In this document: positions 1 to 8,649 of the stretch, one piece after another
How positions within the stretch are numbered: position 1 is the first letter of the stretch
Layout of the letters: the number at the start of each line of letters is the position of its first letter
Origin: Symbiodinium natans
Taxonomy: Eukaryota; Sar; Dinophyceae; Suessiales; Symbiodiniaceae
DNA length: 64,000 nucleotides
Direction: 5' to 3'
Assembly: GCA_905221605.1 (NCBI GenBank)
Contig: CAJNDS010002301.1
Span: forward strand, 1,964,192 to 2,028,191
Made by a program: the position numbers and the translations under genes
The notes under the pieces: model-generated
Told to the model about the DNA's origin: nothing
What the model saw: only the letters and a program-made list of their open reading frames with translations
Databases searched by the model: none

Positions 1-1201
1 ACCGCACGCTTTCGCTCGGTGATGCCAGGCCTTGCTGTGGACCACTTGGCATTTGGGGGCTGAGGGGCTCCATAACGTGGGTTTAGGGTTTAGGGTTTAG
101 GGTTTAGGGTTTAGGGTTTAGGGCTTATCGGGCGTAGGGTTTACGGCATCCTTGGCAGAGAAGCTCCTCCAAAGCACAAGCCCTCGTGAAGATACTTCCT
201 TCAAAACTAACTGCAGCCCCCAAACCCGGCAGACTGAACCCCTCTTCGTAATTGCTGGGGCTTAGGGTTTAGGGTTTAGGGTTTAAGGTTTAGGGTTGAG
301 GTTTTAGGGTTTAGGGTACCCGTTTCAAAGAGGATTCTACCACTGATTGGGCGATGCCTTGAAAAGGGCAGGGCAAGGGTCTGTGAAAGGGCCTCAGTGG
401 CGGTATCTCGAGCAGCTTAAAGGACTTTGTTTTGGCAGGGCGTTGGGCTTCGGGCTTTGAGGGTTTTGGTTTTGGGGGCGTTAGGGCTTTGGGGGTTCAG
501 GGCTTTAGAGTTTAGAGTGTTGGGTCTAGGGTCAGGGATGATTTTAGGGCTCTGGCTTTGGGGTAGAATTGTTGAGAATTAGGGAACGGAATTGGGGTTG
601 AGGGTTTGTGGGAGTCCTCTACATATCATGGGTTCCCCTACTACCCCTCAATACAACCCCATCTAGGTTCCCCCCATAATTAAGGCTATTTCGGGGAAAT
701 GTATAAGCCTACTTAAGGTTCTTTAAGGGGGGGGAACCTGGTATCCCCAAACCCTAAACCCGAGCCCCTAAACCCTGAACCCGTTAGAGAATGTCCTAAC
801 TCCCTACAGAGAGTCCCTACTTGGAGGTTCATGGTACTTAGTAACTAGTTATAACTGTACTTATCACCATATTAGGCCACTCAAGGGTCTTATAAGTGGG
901 CTATAAGTACAGATATAGCTGGTTAATAAGTACCCCTAAACCCTAAACCCTAAACCCTAAACCCTAAGCACCATGAGCCTCCAAGTCCGGCACAACTCGA
1001 AGTCGACATCCCAAAACTCTACGATGGAGAGGGTGGTTTCTTGGTGCTGGAAATTGGGAAGGGCATGACTCTATGATCCCTAAACCCTAAACCCTAAACC
1101 CTAAACCCTAAACCCTAAACCCTAAACCCTAAACCCTAAAACCCTAAACCCTAAACCCATGCATCCCACGCCCCAATAGCACCCAAAAGCCCCCGAAAAT
1201 C
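1..1201. repeat. Telomere-type repeat blocks and an inverted-repeat element; no gene recognised
   Basis: TTTAGGG blocks lie at 81-124, 258-318 and scattered to 610. CCCTAAA blocks lie at 938-966 and 1,078-1,158. Between them, 819-986 is a copy of the dispersed family I call M3 (terminal inverted repeat ACTTGGAGGTTCATGG), and its right part is interrupted by a CCCTAAA block at 938-966. The first 80 bases are open on the minus strand and could be an exon edge, but I cannot support one. In minus-strand sense this stretch is the region downstream of the TSP1 exon at 1,202-1,271. Confidence 0.7.
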
Positions 1202-1271
1202 CCTCCGGGCGTGCGGCCCACAGCGGTGGGAGCAGGCTCCCCAGTCGCTCCAGTGTGTCAGCTTGCAGGGC
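1202..1271 (-). CDS. Exon with TSP1 signature
   Basis: The minus strand reads 23 codons including the motif HWSDWGACSHRCGPHARR. This is the W-x-x-W-x-x-C-S-x-x-C-G core of a thrombospondin type 1 repeat, a disulphide-bonded extracellular adhesion module. The acceptor is AAAGAG|G (phase 2 entry). The proposed donor is a GA dinucleotide after CGGAGG, giving phase 0 exit. The exon sits between a CCCTAAA block on the left and a TTTAGGG block on the right, the layout typical of this window. The motif is strong evidence; the exact exon ends are inferred. Confidence 0.75.
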
Positions 1272-1789
1272 CTCTTTTGAGGAACTTTAGGGTTTAGGGT
1301 TTAGGGTTGAGGGTTCAGGGTTTGGGGTTTAGGGTTTAGGGTGAGGAATCATCGTCTGAGGGCTTTGGGGGGGTTTAGGGGGTGTAGGGTCTTTAGGGTT
1401 TAAGGGGGTTTAGGGGGCTTAGTGTTTTGGGCTTTGGGTTTCATCATTCTTCCGAGGAATCGTCGTTGGAGGGTTTAGGGGGGTCTAGGGTTTAGGGTTT
1501 AGAGGGTTTAGGGAGTTTAGGGAGTTTAAGGAGTTTAGGGGGTTTAGGGAGTTTAGGGTGAGGAATCATCGTTTGAGGGTTTAGGGGGTTTCGTGTGTAG
1601 GGTTTGGGGGGTTTAGGGCTTAGAGGGTTTAGCGGGTTTGGGGGGTTTAGGGGGGTTTCGCGGGGTTTAGGGGGGTTTAGGGGTTTATTGGGCTTAGGGG
1701 TTTGGGGCTGAGGGCTTGCGGAATTCGAAGGCGCCTCCTCCTTGAATCCCAAGCACTCCCTAAGACCTCCCTAGAAGGCTCCATAAGGC

Positions 1790-2600
1790 TTCCGCAGATG
1801 GGTTCCTCTTATATATGGGGAAAGAGAAAGAGACAGAGAGAGAGAGAGAGCGAGCGAGCGAGCGAGACAGACAGAAAGAAGAGAGAGTGAGAGAGACAGT
1901 GAGAGAGAAAGAGAGAAAGAAGCTAGAGTAAATAGAGCAAAAGTTGTCCTGGGGCTCCCTTACCCTCAGCCTTCAACCCTCAACCCTCAACCCCACGCCC
2001 TCAACCCTAAACCCTAAACCCTAAACCCTGAACCCTGAACCCTGAACCCTGAACCCTAAACCCTAAACCCTAAACCCTAAACCCTAAACCCTGAACCCTA
2101 AACCCTAAACCCTAAACCCTAAACCCTAAACCCTAAACCCTAAACCCGAACGAGAACTGCACACTTGGTGACATGTGAGGGGCTAGGTGGCCCGGAGAAC
2201 CCGAGAACCCGAAAAACCTGGGGCACTTTGAGTCTCAACCCTATGAAGCCCCTGTAAAGGCCCGATAATTTATTCAGGGTTGAGGGTTAAGGGCTTAAGG
2301 GTTGAGGCCTTAAATCTCCCCCATGTTACCCTCTGGGGGGATTCTAACGGATTATGTAGGACACCTAATTTCCGAAATCGCTACAAAGAACGGAAACTTA
2401 AGCAAGTCAACAGAAGCCCTTGAATCCCTACGAAGCCCTGAACCCTTAAGCCCTTGAAGCCTTAGGTCCTGGCCCTCTCTCTCTCTATATTAATATGACT
2501 ACATCTCGATCTGTATGTAGACATGTCCCTACATACAGTAGCCCAAAAACCTTCCCGAGTGTAAGCCTAAACCCTAAACCCTGAACCCGAAACCCTAAAC
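1790..2600. repeat. GA-rich stretch, CCCTAAA array and short spacer; no gene recognised
   Basis: Purine-rich GAGA/AGAGAG runs cover about 1,820-1,925. A CCCTAAA array follows at 1,995-2,145, partly as the variant CCCTGAA. The rest is CCCT-rich spacer without a convincing coding frame or splice pair. Confidence 0.7.
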
Positions 2601-3550
2601 CCTACGCCCCAACTTCATCCAAGTGGCCGGTTCGAGCAGTCCTGCTCTCCGCAGGGCTCGATCTCCATGAGGTTTGTGGAATTCAAGACCTTGGACAAAA
2701 TACCCAGGGACTTACTTAAAATTTAGTGCTTTGGTTAGGGCTGTAGGCTGCCATGCAACTCTCAACTCTACACCCGCGAGAACCAAAAAGGTCTAAGCCT
2801 TAAACCCGAAGCCTGGGAACCCCAGTGTTCTGCACTTGTCTACGTCTTGTGGAGGACGTGGGTTCTTTCCTCCAGCTGCATTTTTCAGCGCAAACATGGG
2901 GGGGAGAGGGTGGGGAGCGGGGGAGGAAGCATTCTGCCGGTAGACTGATCGCAAAAGTCTGCAAGTACTCCGCTGCAAAAAATCCATGAAGCTCTACTGC
3001 TGCTGCTGCTGCTACAATGAATTTCTGCACAAAATTTGCCGTGTAAGTTTGAATCGCAATATACCTTACTGGTTAGTGCTCTTGAAATCCAATGTCGGAT
3101 ATGCCACCTGCGAGGAAGGATCTAGTTCCTGTTCGTATGGGTTGTGAATGAGTTATTTGTTTGTAGGTTTGTCTGATGTGTTCAGTGTTCATCACAACAG
3201 GGGACATGCATTTCTTCGAAAGTGACGAGTTCTCCTGCGCGCTTGGCGCGGAGACCCATGACAGACATTTGTGTCGGAGGCGTCTTGGGGGGGCGGTTGC
3301 TATGCAAATATGTAAATACGTATGTAAATGTACGCAATCGTATATGTGAACGTATGTCAACGTATGTGAACGTATAAGGGAAGGTATGTGCATGTACTTC
3401 AACGTGTGTACGTTTGCATGTATGGCATACATACATGAATGCATGCATGTCATATGATGTGTACTATAGGGCCTTAATAATTAGAATAGAGTTTGGTGGG
3501 AGGGGTTGTTGTGGTACTTATCATCAAATAGGGGCCGGGTGAATACTATT
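2600..3550. other. Non-repeat stretch with no recognised gene
   Basis: This stretch lacks telomere-type arrays for about 900 bp. It contains a short CTG run at 2,997-3,012 and a GTATGTGAACGTATG-like repeated segment at 3,310-3,430. Minus-strand frames are open for up to about 125 codons but are low in complexity (His/Thr/Tyr-rich) and I recognise no domain. I see nothing I can name. Confidence 0.5.
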
Positions 3551-3723
3551 CGTAACCAAGCCCTGCACCCTAAACTCTATAAACCCTATAAACCCTAAAC
3601 CCGAAGCCCTAAACCCTAAACTCCTACCCCTAAACCCTAAACCCTAAACCCTAAACCCTAAACCCTAAACCCTAAACCCTAAACCCTAACCCTAAACCCT
3701 AAACCCTAAACCCTACAGTAGAC

Positions 3724-3813
3724 AGAGTTCTTGGCCCTGCACGTGGCAGGTCTTCTTCATGGACTCGAGGACTTTTCTGCTCCGGACTCTGTTGCCGGAG
3801 CACTCATGGGAGC
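3724..3813 (-). CDS. Cysteine- and arginine-rich exon, probably TSP1 continuation
   Basis: The acceptor CCCAG|GC and a donor T|GTCTAC enclose 29 codons plus split codons, with high third-position GC. The reading includes SHECSGNRVRSRKVLESM and a further pair of cysteines around TCHVQGQEL. Cysteine followed by G-x-R-x-R-x-R is the usual second part of a TSP1 repeat. The exon is bordered by CCCTAAA on the left and TTTAGGG on the right. It lies upstream (in sense) of the exon at 1,202-1,271 and probably belongs to the same gene; phases between the two were not reconciled. Confidence 0.55.
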
Positions 3814-4276
3814 CTGGGCCGAATTTGTGGTTTAGAGTAGGGTCTAGGGTTTAGGGTTTAGGGTTTAGGGTTTAGGGTGTGGGGTTTAGGGTTTAGGGTT
3901 CAGGGTTTAGGGTTTAGGGTTTGGGGTTTAGGGTTTAGGGCTTAGGGTTTAGGGCTTAAGAGGCTCTTAAATTTAAGGCTTGGGCTCTTAAATTTAGGGT
4001 TTAGGGTTTAAGGTTTGGGGTGGGGTTTGGGGCTTGTCTTTCGGGGTGAACGCTCTAGAGGCCGAGGTTGGGTGCATATACGATTTGGGGTGTAAGGCTT
4101 GTAAAGGAGTGCGGGGTAGGGTCTGGAGTAGAATCTAGAGGGCAATGGAGCATAAAGGCTCGGGGTTTCCGAGCGTTTGGGCGTCTACAGCTCCACGCGC
4201 ACCCATCTTCGTTAAGCCTAAACCCTAATTGCTGCGACATCCTGGACCTCAGAGTACCAGTTCAAACGAAATGGGC

Positions 4277-4336
4277 GTCATGTAGACTGCAATCCCTTTT
4301 CCTCCGCGCGAAGCCGCTGCAAGCAGCAAAGGTAAC
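4277..4336 (-). CDS. TSP1-like exon
   Basis: Twenty codons in phase 0 from the acceptor CTCAG|GTTACC, reading VTFAACSGFARRKRDC and four more residues. The CSGFARRKRDC pattern matches the CG-x-G-x-x-R-x-R-x-C half of a TSP1 repeat. The suggested donor is a GC dinucleotide (GAC|GCCC); a GT a few bases further is an alternative. It is probably the same gene as the exons at 3.7 and 1.2 kb. Confidence 0.55.
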
Positions 4337-4501
4337 CTGAGTGGTGCTTTAAAACCCTTTGAAGATGAATTATGAATAGGTTTCCTTAAAAGGGAAAGAA
4401 GGGAGATTTAAAATACCCTATAACCTATCACCTAAAACCCTAAACCCTATAACCTATAACCCAAAACCCTAAAAACTCAAACCCTAAACCCTAAACCCTA
4501 C

Positions 4502-4581
4502 CCAGTCGCGCAGTCGGTGTCCGGCCCGCCTCAGCTGCTGGGCCGCCCTGCCGTAACCCGCCGCGCAGGGTCCACTGGGGT
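4502..4581 (-). CDS. Possible exon, Arg/Gln-rich
   Basis: The minus-strand frame reads PSGPCAAGYGRAAQQLRRAG and ends in RLRDW before GTAGGGTTTAGGG. Third-position GC is high and the donor GTAGGG is good. The acceptor (TTCAG|A) lacks the G that follows AG elsewhere in this window. It could be the first half of a TSP1 repeat, but the tryptophans are missing. The function is uncertain. Confidence 0.4.
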
Positions 4582-4721
4582 CTGAAGCTGCCAAAGGCAG
4601 TGAGGGAGCGTTCATGCCTAGGTTGGCCCTTTAAACTCCCTGAAAATCTGGTTACGTAGGATCCTTTAAGACAAGGTAAGGGAAGATTATTCTCACATAT
4701 GATCCTTGAAAAAAATATGAG

Positions 4722-5046
4722 TTAATCCGAGCATCAGTTTACTTCATACCACCACATTTAAAGGCTGTTTTTCGTCGAGAAGCCTGCCGGAAGACTACTT
4801 TCCATTGCGGTGGTTTTCGTATGGGCCAATACCACCACATTTAAAGACAATGTTTTCCGGGGATTCAAAAATCTGTCGGCAGGCTTCTTGTTTTGCTTGC
4901 GGGGCTGCGAAGTTACAGCACCCCAGGGATCTGCAGCCTATTGTTTTCAATAGAGAATCAATACATTGCAATGATCTTATTATTGCTGAACCCTGTCTTT
5001 CTTATTGCGGGGGGGGGGGCCCAATTAAACAGATGCTCGGATTATG
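4722..5046. mobile_element. Inverted-repeat element, family M8, copy 1
   Basis: The ends read TAATCCGAGCATC on the left and GATGCTCGGATTA on the right, a 13-base perfect terminal inverted repeat. About 140 bp of the interior is the reverse complement of 52,225-52,360, and the end of copy 2 (about 52,515) carries the same CTCGGATTA terminus. No coding potential. Its right end overlaps the 3' end of the ankyrin gene and supplies that gene's stop codon if the last exon is read through. Confidence 0.75.
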
Positions 5047-8000
5047 AAGGAGAGTATTTAAACTTAAACAACAACAAATATCCCAAGGGCCCTACCCAGA
5101 TGCTCTCCGGCATGGCCCCCCCAGGATCGTTCGTTAACTCGGCAGCCTTCATGTTGCTGCCATGCGTCACGGCGCCCGCCTCCGCCAGCATCTGTGTCAC
5201 CTTGAGGTGACCTTGCTGAGCTGCGACGAGCAGGGGGGTTAGGCCACATGCGGCGGCTGATTCCGTGTCCGCGTTGGCATCACAAAGGAGGCGGACTATG
5301 TCGCAGTGGCCTTCCTGAGCTGCCATGAAGAGTGCTGTGGCACGTCCAGGCCCGACTCTGTTGCTGTCTGCACCCATGTCCAGCAGGAATCGTGACAGAT
5401 GGGCATGGCCTCTATACCTTGGTAGCCCAGTAACCATACTATAAGAAGGGCACCCTTGTTGGGTTGGGTACTTTATAAGGGAAACCAGGGTGCCACTGGG
5501 CTGCCAAGATACGCAGAGATGAACAGAGGTGCTGTTCCTGGTGGATCGATCTCGGCGCCATTCTCAATCAACAGCTGTACAATGTCCAGGTGACCTTCAT
5601 GAGCCGCCAAGCAAAGAGGAGCATAGCCAGCCTTCGTGGCCTTGTTCCTGGGATGAGGGTTCAGGGTTTAGGGTTTAGGGTGTCGGGTTTCGGGTGTAGG
5701 GTTTAGGGTTTAGGGTTCAGCGTTTAGGGCGGAGGGCTCTTGGAAAGCATCTGAGAAATATTCCTCAAATATGACCCTCTGGAACCCAAGCAGGGAAAAA
5801 ATAAAATCATCATCTCAAGAGCCCAGCCTAGGTTCATGTCAGCGCCAGCTTGAAGCAACAAGCGCACGATGCCAGCGTCGCCTTGGTAAGCCGTTTCAGC
5901 CAATGCCGTGTAGCCATCTGCGGTGGCATCGTCGATGTTGGCGCCTGCTTCCTTGGCTGCACTTGGGAGGGTGGCTATAAACTAAATTTTTAGCTGCCTA
6001 ATCAAGAAACCCAATAAGCCCAAAAAGGCTCAGGATCTAAAGGTTACAGTAAAGCACCACAAAGCTTCCATCAGCAGATGAAGAAATTCAGCATGAAGCC
6101 CGCCAGCTGCAGCGATCAGCGGAGTGCAGCCTTCTTGTGTGGTGCTGTCCGTGCAGCTACACGCCTCAAGCAGCAAACGCCCCACGCCAACGTGACCTCT
6201 CTCAGCAGCAAGATAGAGGGGAGTGACTCCTACCTTCCATTCCTTAGTTGCTGAGTTCATAAGCCCCAAAAAAGTGTACCCTTTCAGCTCCATAGGGGAT
6301 TAGAATGGATTATACTATCCCAAAAAGTGACCCTAAACCCTAAACCCTAAACCCTAAACCCTAAACCCTAAAAAGTGTACTCAGCCACTAAGATTCCGCG
6401 TCGCAGTCCGCGCCTGCCAGCACCAGCAAGCGCGCCACCTCCGCGTGGCCACCTCGCGCAGCCAGCAACAAGGCCTCTGCCTTGCTATCCTCCGAGGCAC
6501 CTGCGTAGGGTTTAGGGTTTAGGGTTTAGGGTTTAGGGTTTAGGGTTTAGGGTTTAGGGTTTAGGGTTTAGGGTTTAGGGTTTAGGGTTTAGGGTTTAGG
6601 GTTTAGGGTTTAGGGGTCCGAGGCACCTGCCAAAAGCAGCAGCCGAACCACCTCCACATGCCCAAGATGAGCAGCCACACCTGCACCATTGTTGGGGGCA
6701 CTATTTAAAATAATCATGTTTGTTCCTTATCGGTTTAAGTACTCATAAACATGTAAAATGATGTTCAATACTGACCCAAACACCCAGAGGTGTGGTGCCA
6801 TCTGCAGTTACGCATCTCTGACTGGCACCGGCCTGAAGCAGAAGGCGCACCAGGTCACCGTGTCCTTCCTGCGCTGCCATGAACAGGGGGGTGGCGCCGC
6901 CGACGTTGACACTGTTGCCGTCCGCACCTCGGTACCCCTTGTATTTCAAAACTATCTGAAAAGTGTTTCAAAAAAAGAGATCCTCTTAAAAAAAAACCCA
7001 CACAAAAAAGGAACAATGTACCCTAAACCCTACAAACCCTGTCGAACCAGTAAGGGAATATCTCTATATATATATATATAACCAAACCAATGAAGGGCTT
7101 ACCGCCAGTACCGCCAGTAAAGGCCTTAACCCTACACCCCAAACCTTAAACCCTAAAAACCCTAAAATCCCTCAGAACCCTACAAACCCTAAACCCTAAA
7201 CCCTAAACCCTAAACCCTAAACCCTAAACCCTAAACCCTTACCCAGGCACCCGCTTCAAGCAGCACCCGGGCCACCTCGAGGTGCCCCTCCTGGGCTGCC
7301 AAGAAAAGTGCGGTGGCGCCATCTGCCTCTGCCTCCGTGTCCACCCCGGCCTTCACCAAACGAAGCTAGGTTTAGGGTTTAGGGTTTAGGGTTTAGGGTT
7401 TAGGGTTTAGGGTTTAGGGTTTAGGGTTTAGGGTTTAGGGTTTAGGGTTTGGGGTTTGGGGTTTGGGGTTTGGGGTTTGGGGTTTGGGGTTTAGGGTTTA
7501 GGGTTTACAGTAGGGTTTAGGGTTTAGGGTTTCGGGTTTAGGGTACCCCGGCCTTCACCAACAGGCGTACCATCTCCTGGTGACCACCCAAGGCTGCCAA
7601 AGCCAGCGGGGTGAAGCCATCGCGGGCGGCCGCGCCCGCCTCTGCGCCTGCCTCGAGCAGGGCGCGCGCTGCCTCCACGAAGCCCTCCTTGGCGGCGATT
7701 CGCAGGAGCTCGGTCGTCTCAGCCGCGCTGAGGTCGCTCGGCAACGGAGGACCCTCTGCAGCAGTGCGGGCACTGAACCCCTGCGCGGAGTCCGCAACGT
7801 GCTCGAGCAGGCTGACTTCCACGTCTTGGTCGGTGTCCTCGGCCGAAGAACCGTCCGTGTCCCCCACCTGGTTCAGTCCGCGGCAGAAGGCCGCAACGTT
7901 CAGCGGAGGCTTGAGTGGCAGTTCGAGTGCCCCATGGAAACCTTCCAGGATGGGCTATTAGATCCCATAATCAACCCTGGGGCCTTTTTTAAAGGAGTTA

Positions 8001-8200
8001 CGGGGTAGAATAGCCCGTCCTGGTTCCTTCTCACAGATCGATTGCTTGAGGCCGCTCGCCCAGTCTGTCGTTGGGTGTCCGTGAAGCTTCAGTGTCTTCA
8101 CCAAACCACCAGTTGCCCCTGCCATGAGGTGAACTTCGGCCTCGTTAAAGGTGGCCACCTCTTTGCCAGAAATGTCTTGGACATGAAGCAGGCAAGGCAT
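5042..8200 (-). CDS. Ankyrin-repeat protein, ten exons, complete
   Basis: Exons: 8200-8035, 7941-7553, 7350-7251, 6927-6784, 6680-6627, 6500-6397, 6242-6069, 5951-5836, 5647-5513, 5417-5042. They total 1,758 nt and stay in frame across nine introns to a TAA (585 residues). Every acceptor is AG|G. Donors are GT (introns 1, 3, 4, 5, 9), GC (2) and GA (6, 7, 8). The N-terminus MPCLLHVQDISGKEVATF resembles the beta-grasp-like opening of many dinoflagellate ankyrin proteins (recalled, not searched). Exons 2-10 encode a run of ankyrin repeats with TPL, AA-x-x-GH and LLL-x-AGA signatures. Ankyrin repeats bind other proteins; the partner is unknown and no catalytic domain is seen. The last exon may instead splice at 5,095 (TGG|GTAGGG). 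Start chosen because the codon opens the only conserved frame; a stop lies upstream. Confidence 0.88.
5418..5512 (-). mobile_element. Ankyrin gene intron 9: short inverted-repeat element (GT-AG)
   Basis: 95 bp. In sense it begins GTAT then CTTGGCAGCCCAGT and ends ACTGGGCTACCAAG; these 14-base ends are inverted repeats with one mismatch. GTAT is duplicated at both edges and provides the GT donor. Splicing restores LFISAYRGHAHLSRFLL. Confidence 0.88.
5648..5835 (-). other. Ankyrin gene intron 8 (GA-AG) with telomere-type block
   Basis: 188 bp. Donor GACAT|GAACCTAGG, acceptor CCCAG|GAACAAGG; GAAC is duplicated at the edges. A degenerate TTTAGGG block (5,660-5,730) lies near the acceptor in sense as CCCTAAA. 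Confidence 0.8.
5952..6068 (-). mobile_element. Ankyrin gene intron 7: family M1 element (GA-AG)
   Basis: The plus-strand sequence runs from CTTGGCTGCACTTG to CACCACAAAG and is flanked by CTTC (sense GAAG). Splicing ATG|GAAGCT...CCAAG|GAAGCAGG gives an uninterrupted ankyrin repeat HLLMEAGANIDDATADG. The whole intron is therefore one repeat element plus its target duplication. Related copies occur at 19.7, 24.3, 36.2 and 42.4 kb. Confidence 0.88.
6243..6396 (-). mobile_element. Ankyrin gene intron 6: family M2 inverted-repeat element (GA-AG)
   Basis: The ends are CTTAGTTGCTGA and TCAGCCACTAAG on the plus strand (terminal inverted repeat, 11 of 12). The direct repeat GAAT (GGAAT) flanks it in sense. 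Splicing GCG|GAATCT...CTAAG|GAATGG keeps the ankyrin frame, with a GA donor. A CCCTAAA array (6,331-6,370) lies inside the element. Other M2 copies are at 31,797-31,895 and 45,633-45,809. Confidence 0.85.
6501..6626 (-). repeat. Ankyrin gene intron 5: pure telomere-type array flanked by a 14-bp duplication (GT-AG)
   Basis: The interior (6,505-6,616) is about sixteen uninterrupted TTTAGGG units on the plus strand. TCCGAGGCACCTGC occurs exactly at 6,491-6,504 and 6,617-6,630. In sense this is GCAG|GTGCCTCGGA at both edges: the first copy gives the GT donor and the second gives the AG acceptor. Splicing restores LLLLAGASEDSKAEAL. It is the clearest case here of a new intron made by insertion plus duplication. 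Confidence 0.9.
6928..7250 (-). other. Ankyrin gene intron 3 (GT-AG) with telomere-type block
   Basis: 323 bp. Donor GCGG|GTGCC, acceptor CCGAG|GTGCGG; GGTGC is present at both edges. In sense it starts close to a TTTAGGG block (about 7,195-7,240 on the plus strand as CCCTAAA). An (AT)n run lies at 7,063-7,080. Confidence 0.75.
7351..7552 (-). repeat. Ankyrin gene intron 2: CCCTAAA array flanked by a 17-bp duplication (GC-AG)
   Basis: The intron is almost wholly one telomere-type array (7,370-7,544, including TTTGGGG variants). The 17-mer at 7,343-7,359 recurs exactly at 7,545-7,561, one copy at each edge. The junction AAG|GCC occurs in both copies, so donor GC and acceptor AG come from the same duplicated exon sequence. 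The spliced reading RLLVKAGVDTEAEADG is an uninterrupted ankyrin repeat. Confidence 0.85.
7942..8034 (-). other. Ankyrin gene intron 1 (GT-AG)
   Basis: 93 bp, donor T|GTGAGAAGG, acceptor GGAAG|GT. It contains no telomere-type repeat and no clear terminal repeat. Confidence 0.7.
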
Positions 8201-8545
8201 GGTTGGGGGGTGCACCCAACAGCACAGTAAGAAGCAACGCGGACAATACCCCCCCCCCGCCTCCTCCAATTCCGTATAAATCCTACATACCCCACATGTA
8301 CATTCTACACAAACACCATGCTCTATGTACGTTGGTTTCTTCCATACAGCATCCCTACACAGTGCCCGCCAGCATGATCCTTCGAGTAGTGACGCTTCTT
8401 CCTGTGAGCCTCTGGACGAATGAGTGCCACTGCAGGGTGACACCATGAGGAGCCACCTACTTTCACATCGCCTGTGGACTCCTCAACCATGGACTCCTTG
8501 TAGGGCAAATACTACGTACACCCTAAACCCGAAAAACCCTAAACC

Positions 8546-8641
8546 CTAAACCCGGCGGAGGGTCTTTGCCCGCTTGGCGCAGTACTGAGGGCACTGCATT
8601 CTCCCCACGGAGACCAGGGCGTGAGCTTGCAAACATGTGGC
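8546..8641 (-). CDS. Probable terminal exon, Cys/Arg-rich
   Basis: Acceptor CCAAG|GCC, then 30 codons in phase 0 with very high third-position GC, including GRMQCPQYCAKRAKTLRR. The frame then meets GTT TAG in the adjoining TTTAGGG, so either the repeat supplies the stop codon (8,546-8,548) or the exon is spliced at CGG|GTTTAGGG. It lies 346 bp upstream of the ankyrin start codon and could close the TSP1-bearing gene to the right. No domain is certain. Confidence 0.5.
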   Translation of the reverse strand, partial: ATCLQAHALVSVGRMQCPQYCAKRAKTLRRV

Positions 8642-8649
8642 CTTGGGTT

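Noticed and set aside
3073-3453. 126-codon minus-strand frame rich in His, Thr and Tyr
   Set aside because: Derives from a GTATGTGAACGTATG-like short tandem repeat; low complexity and no splice context.
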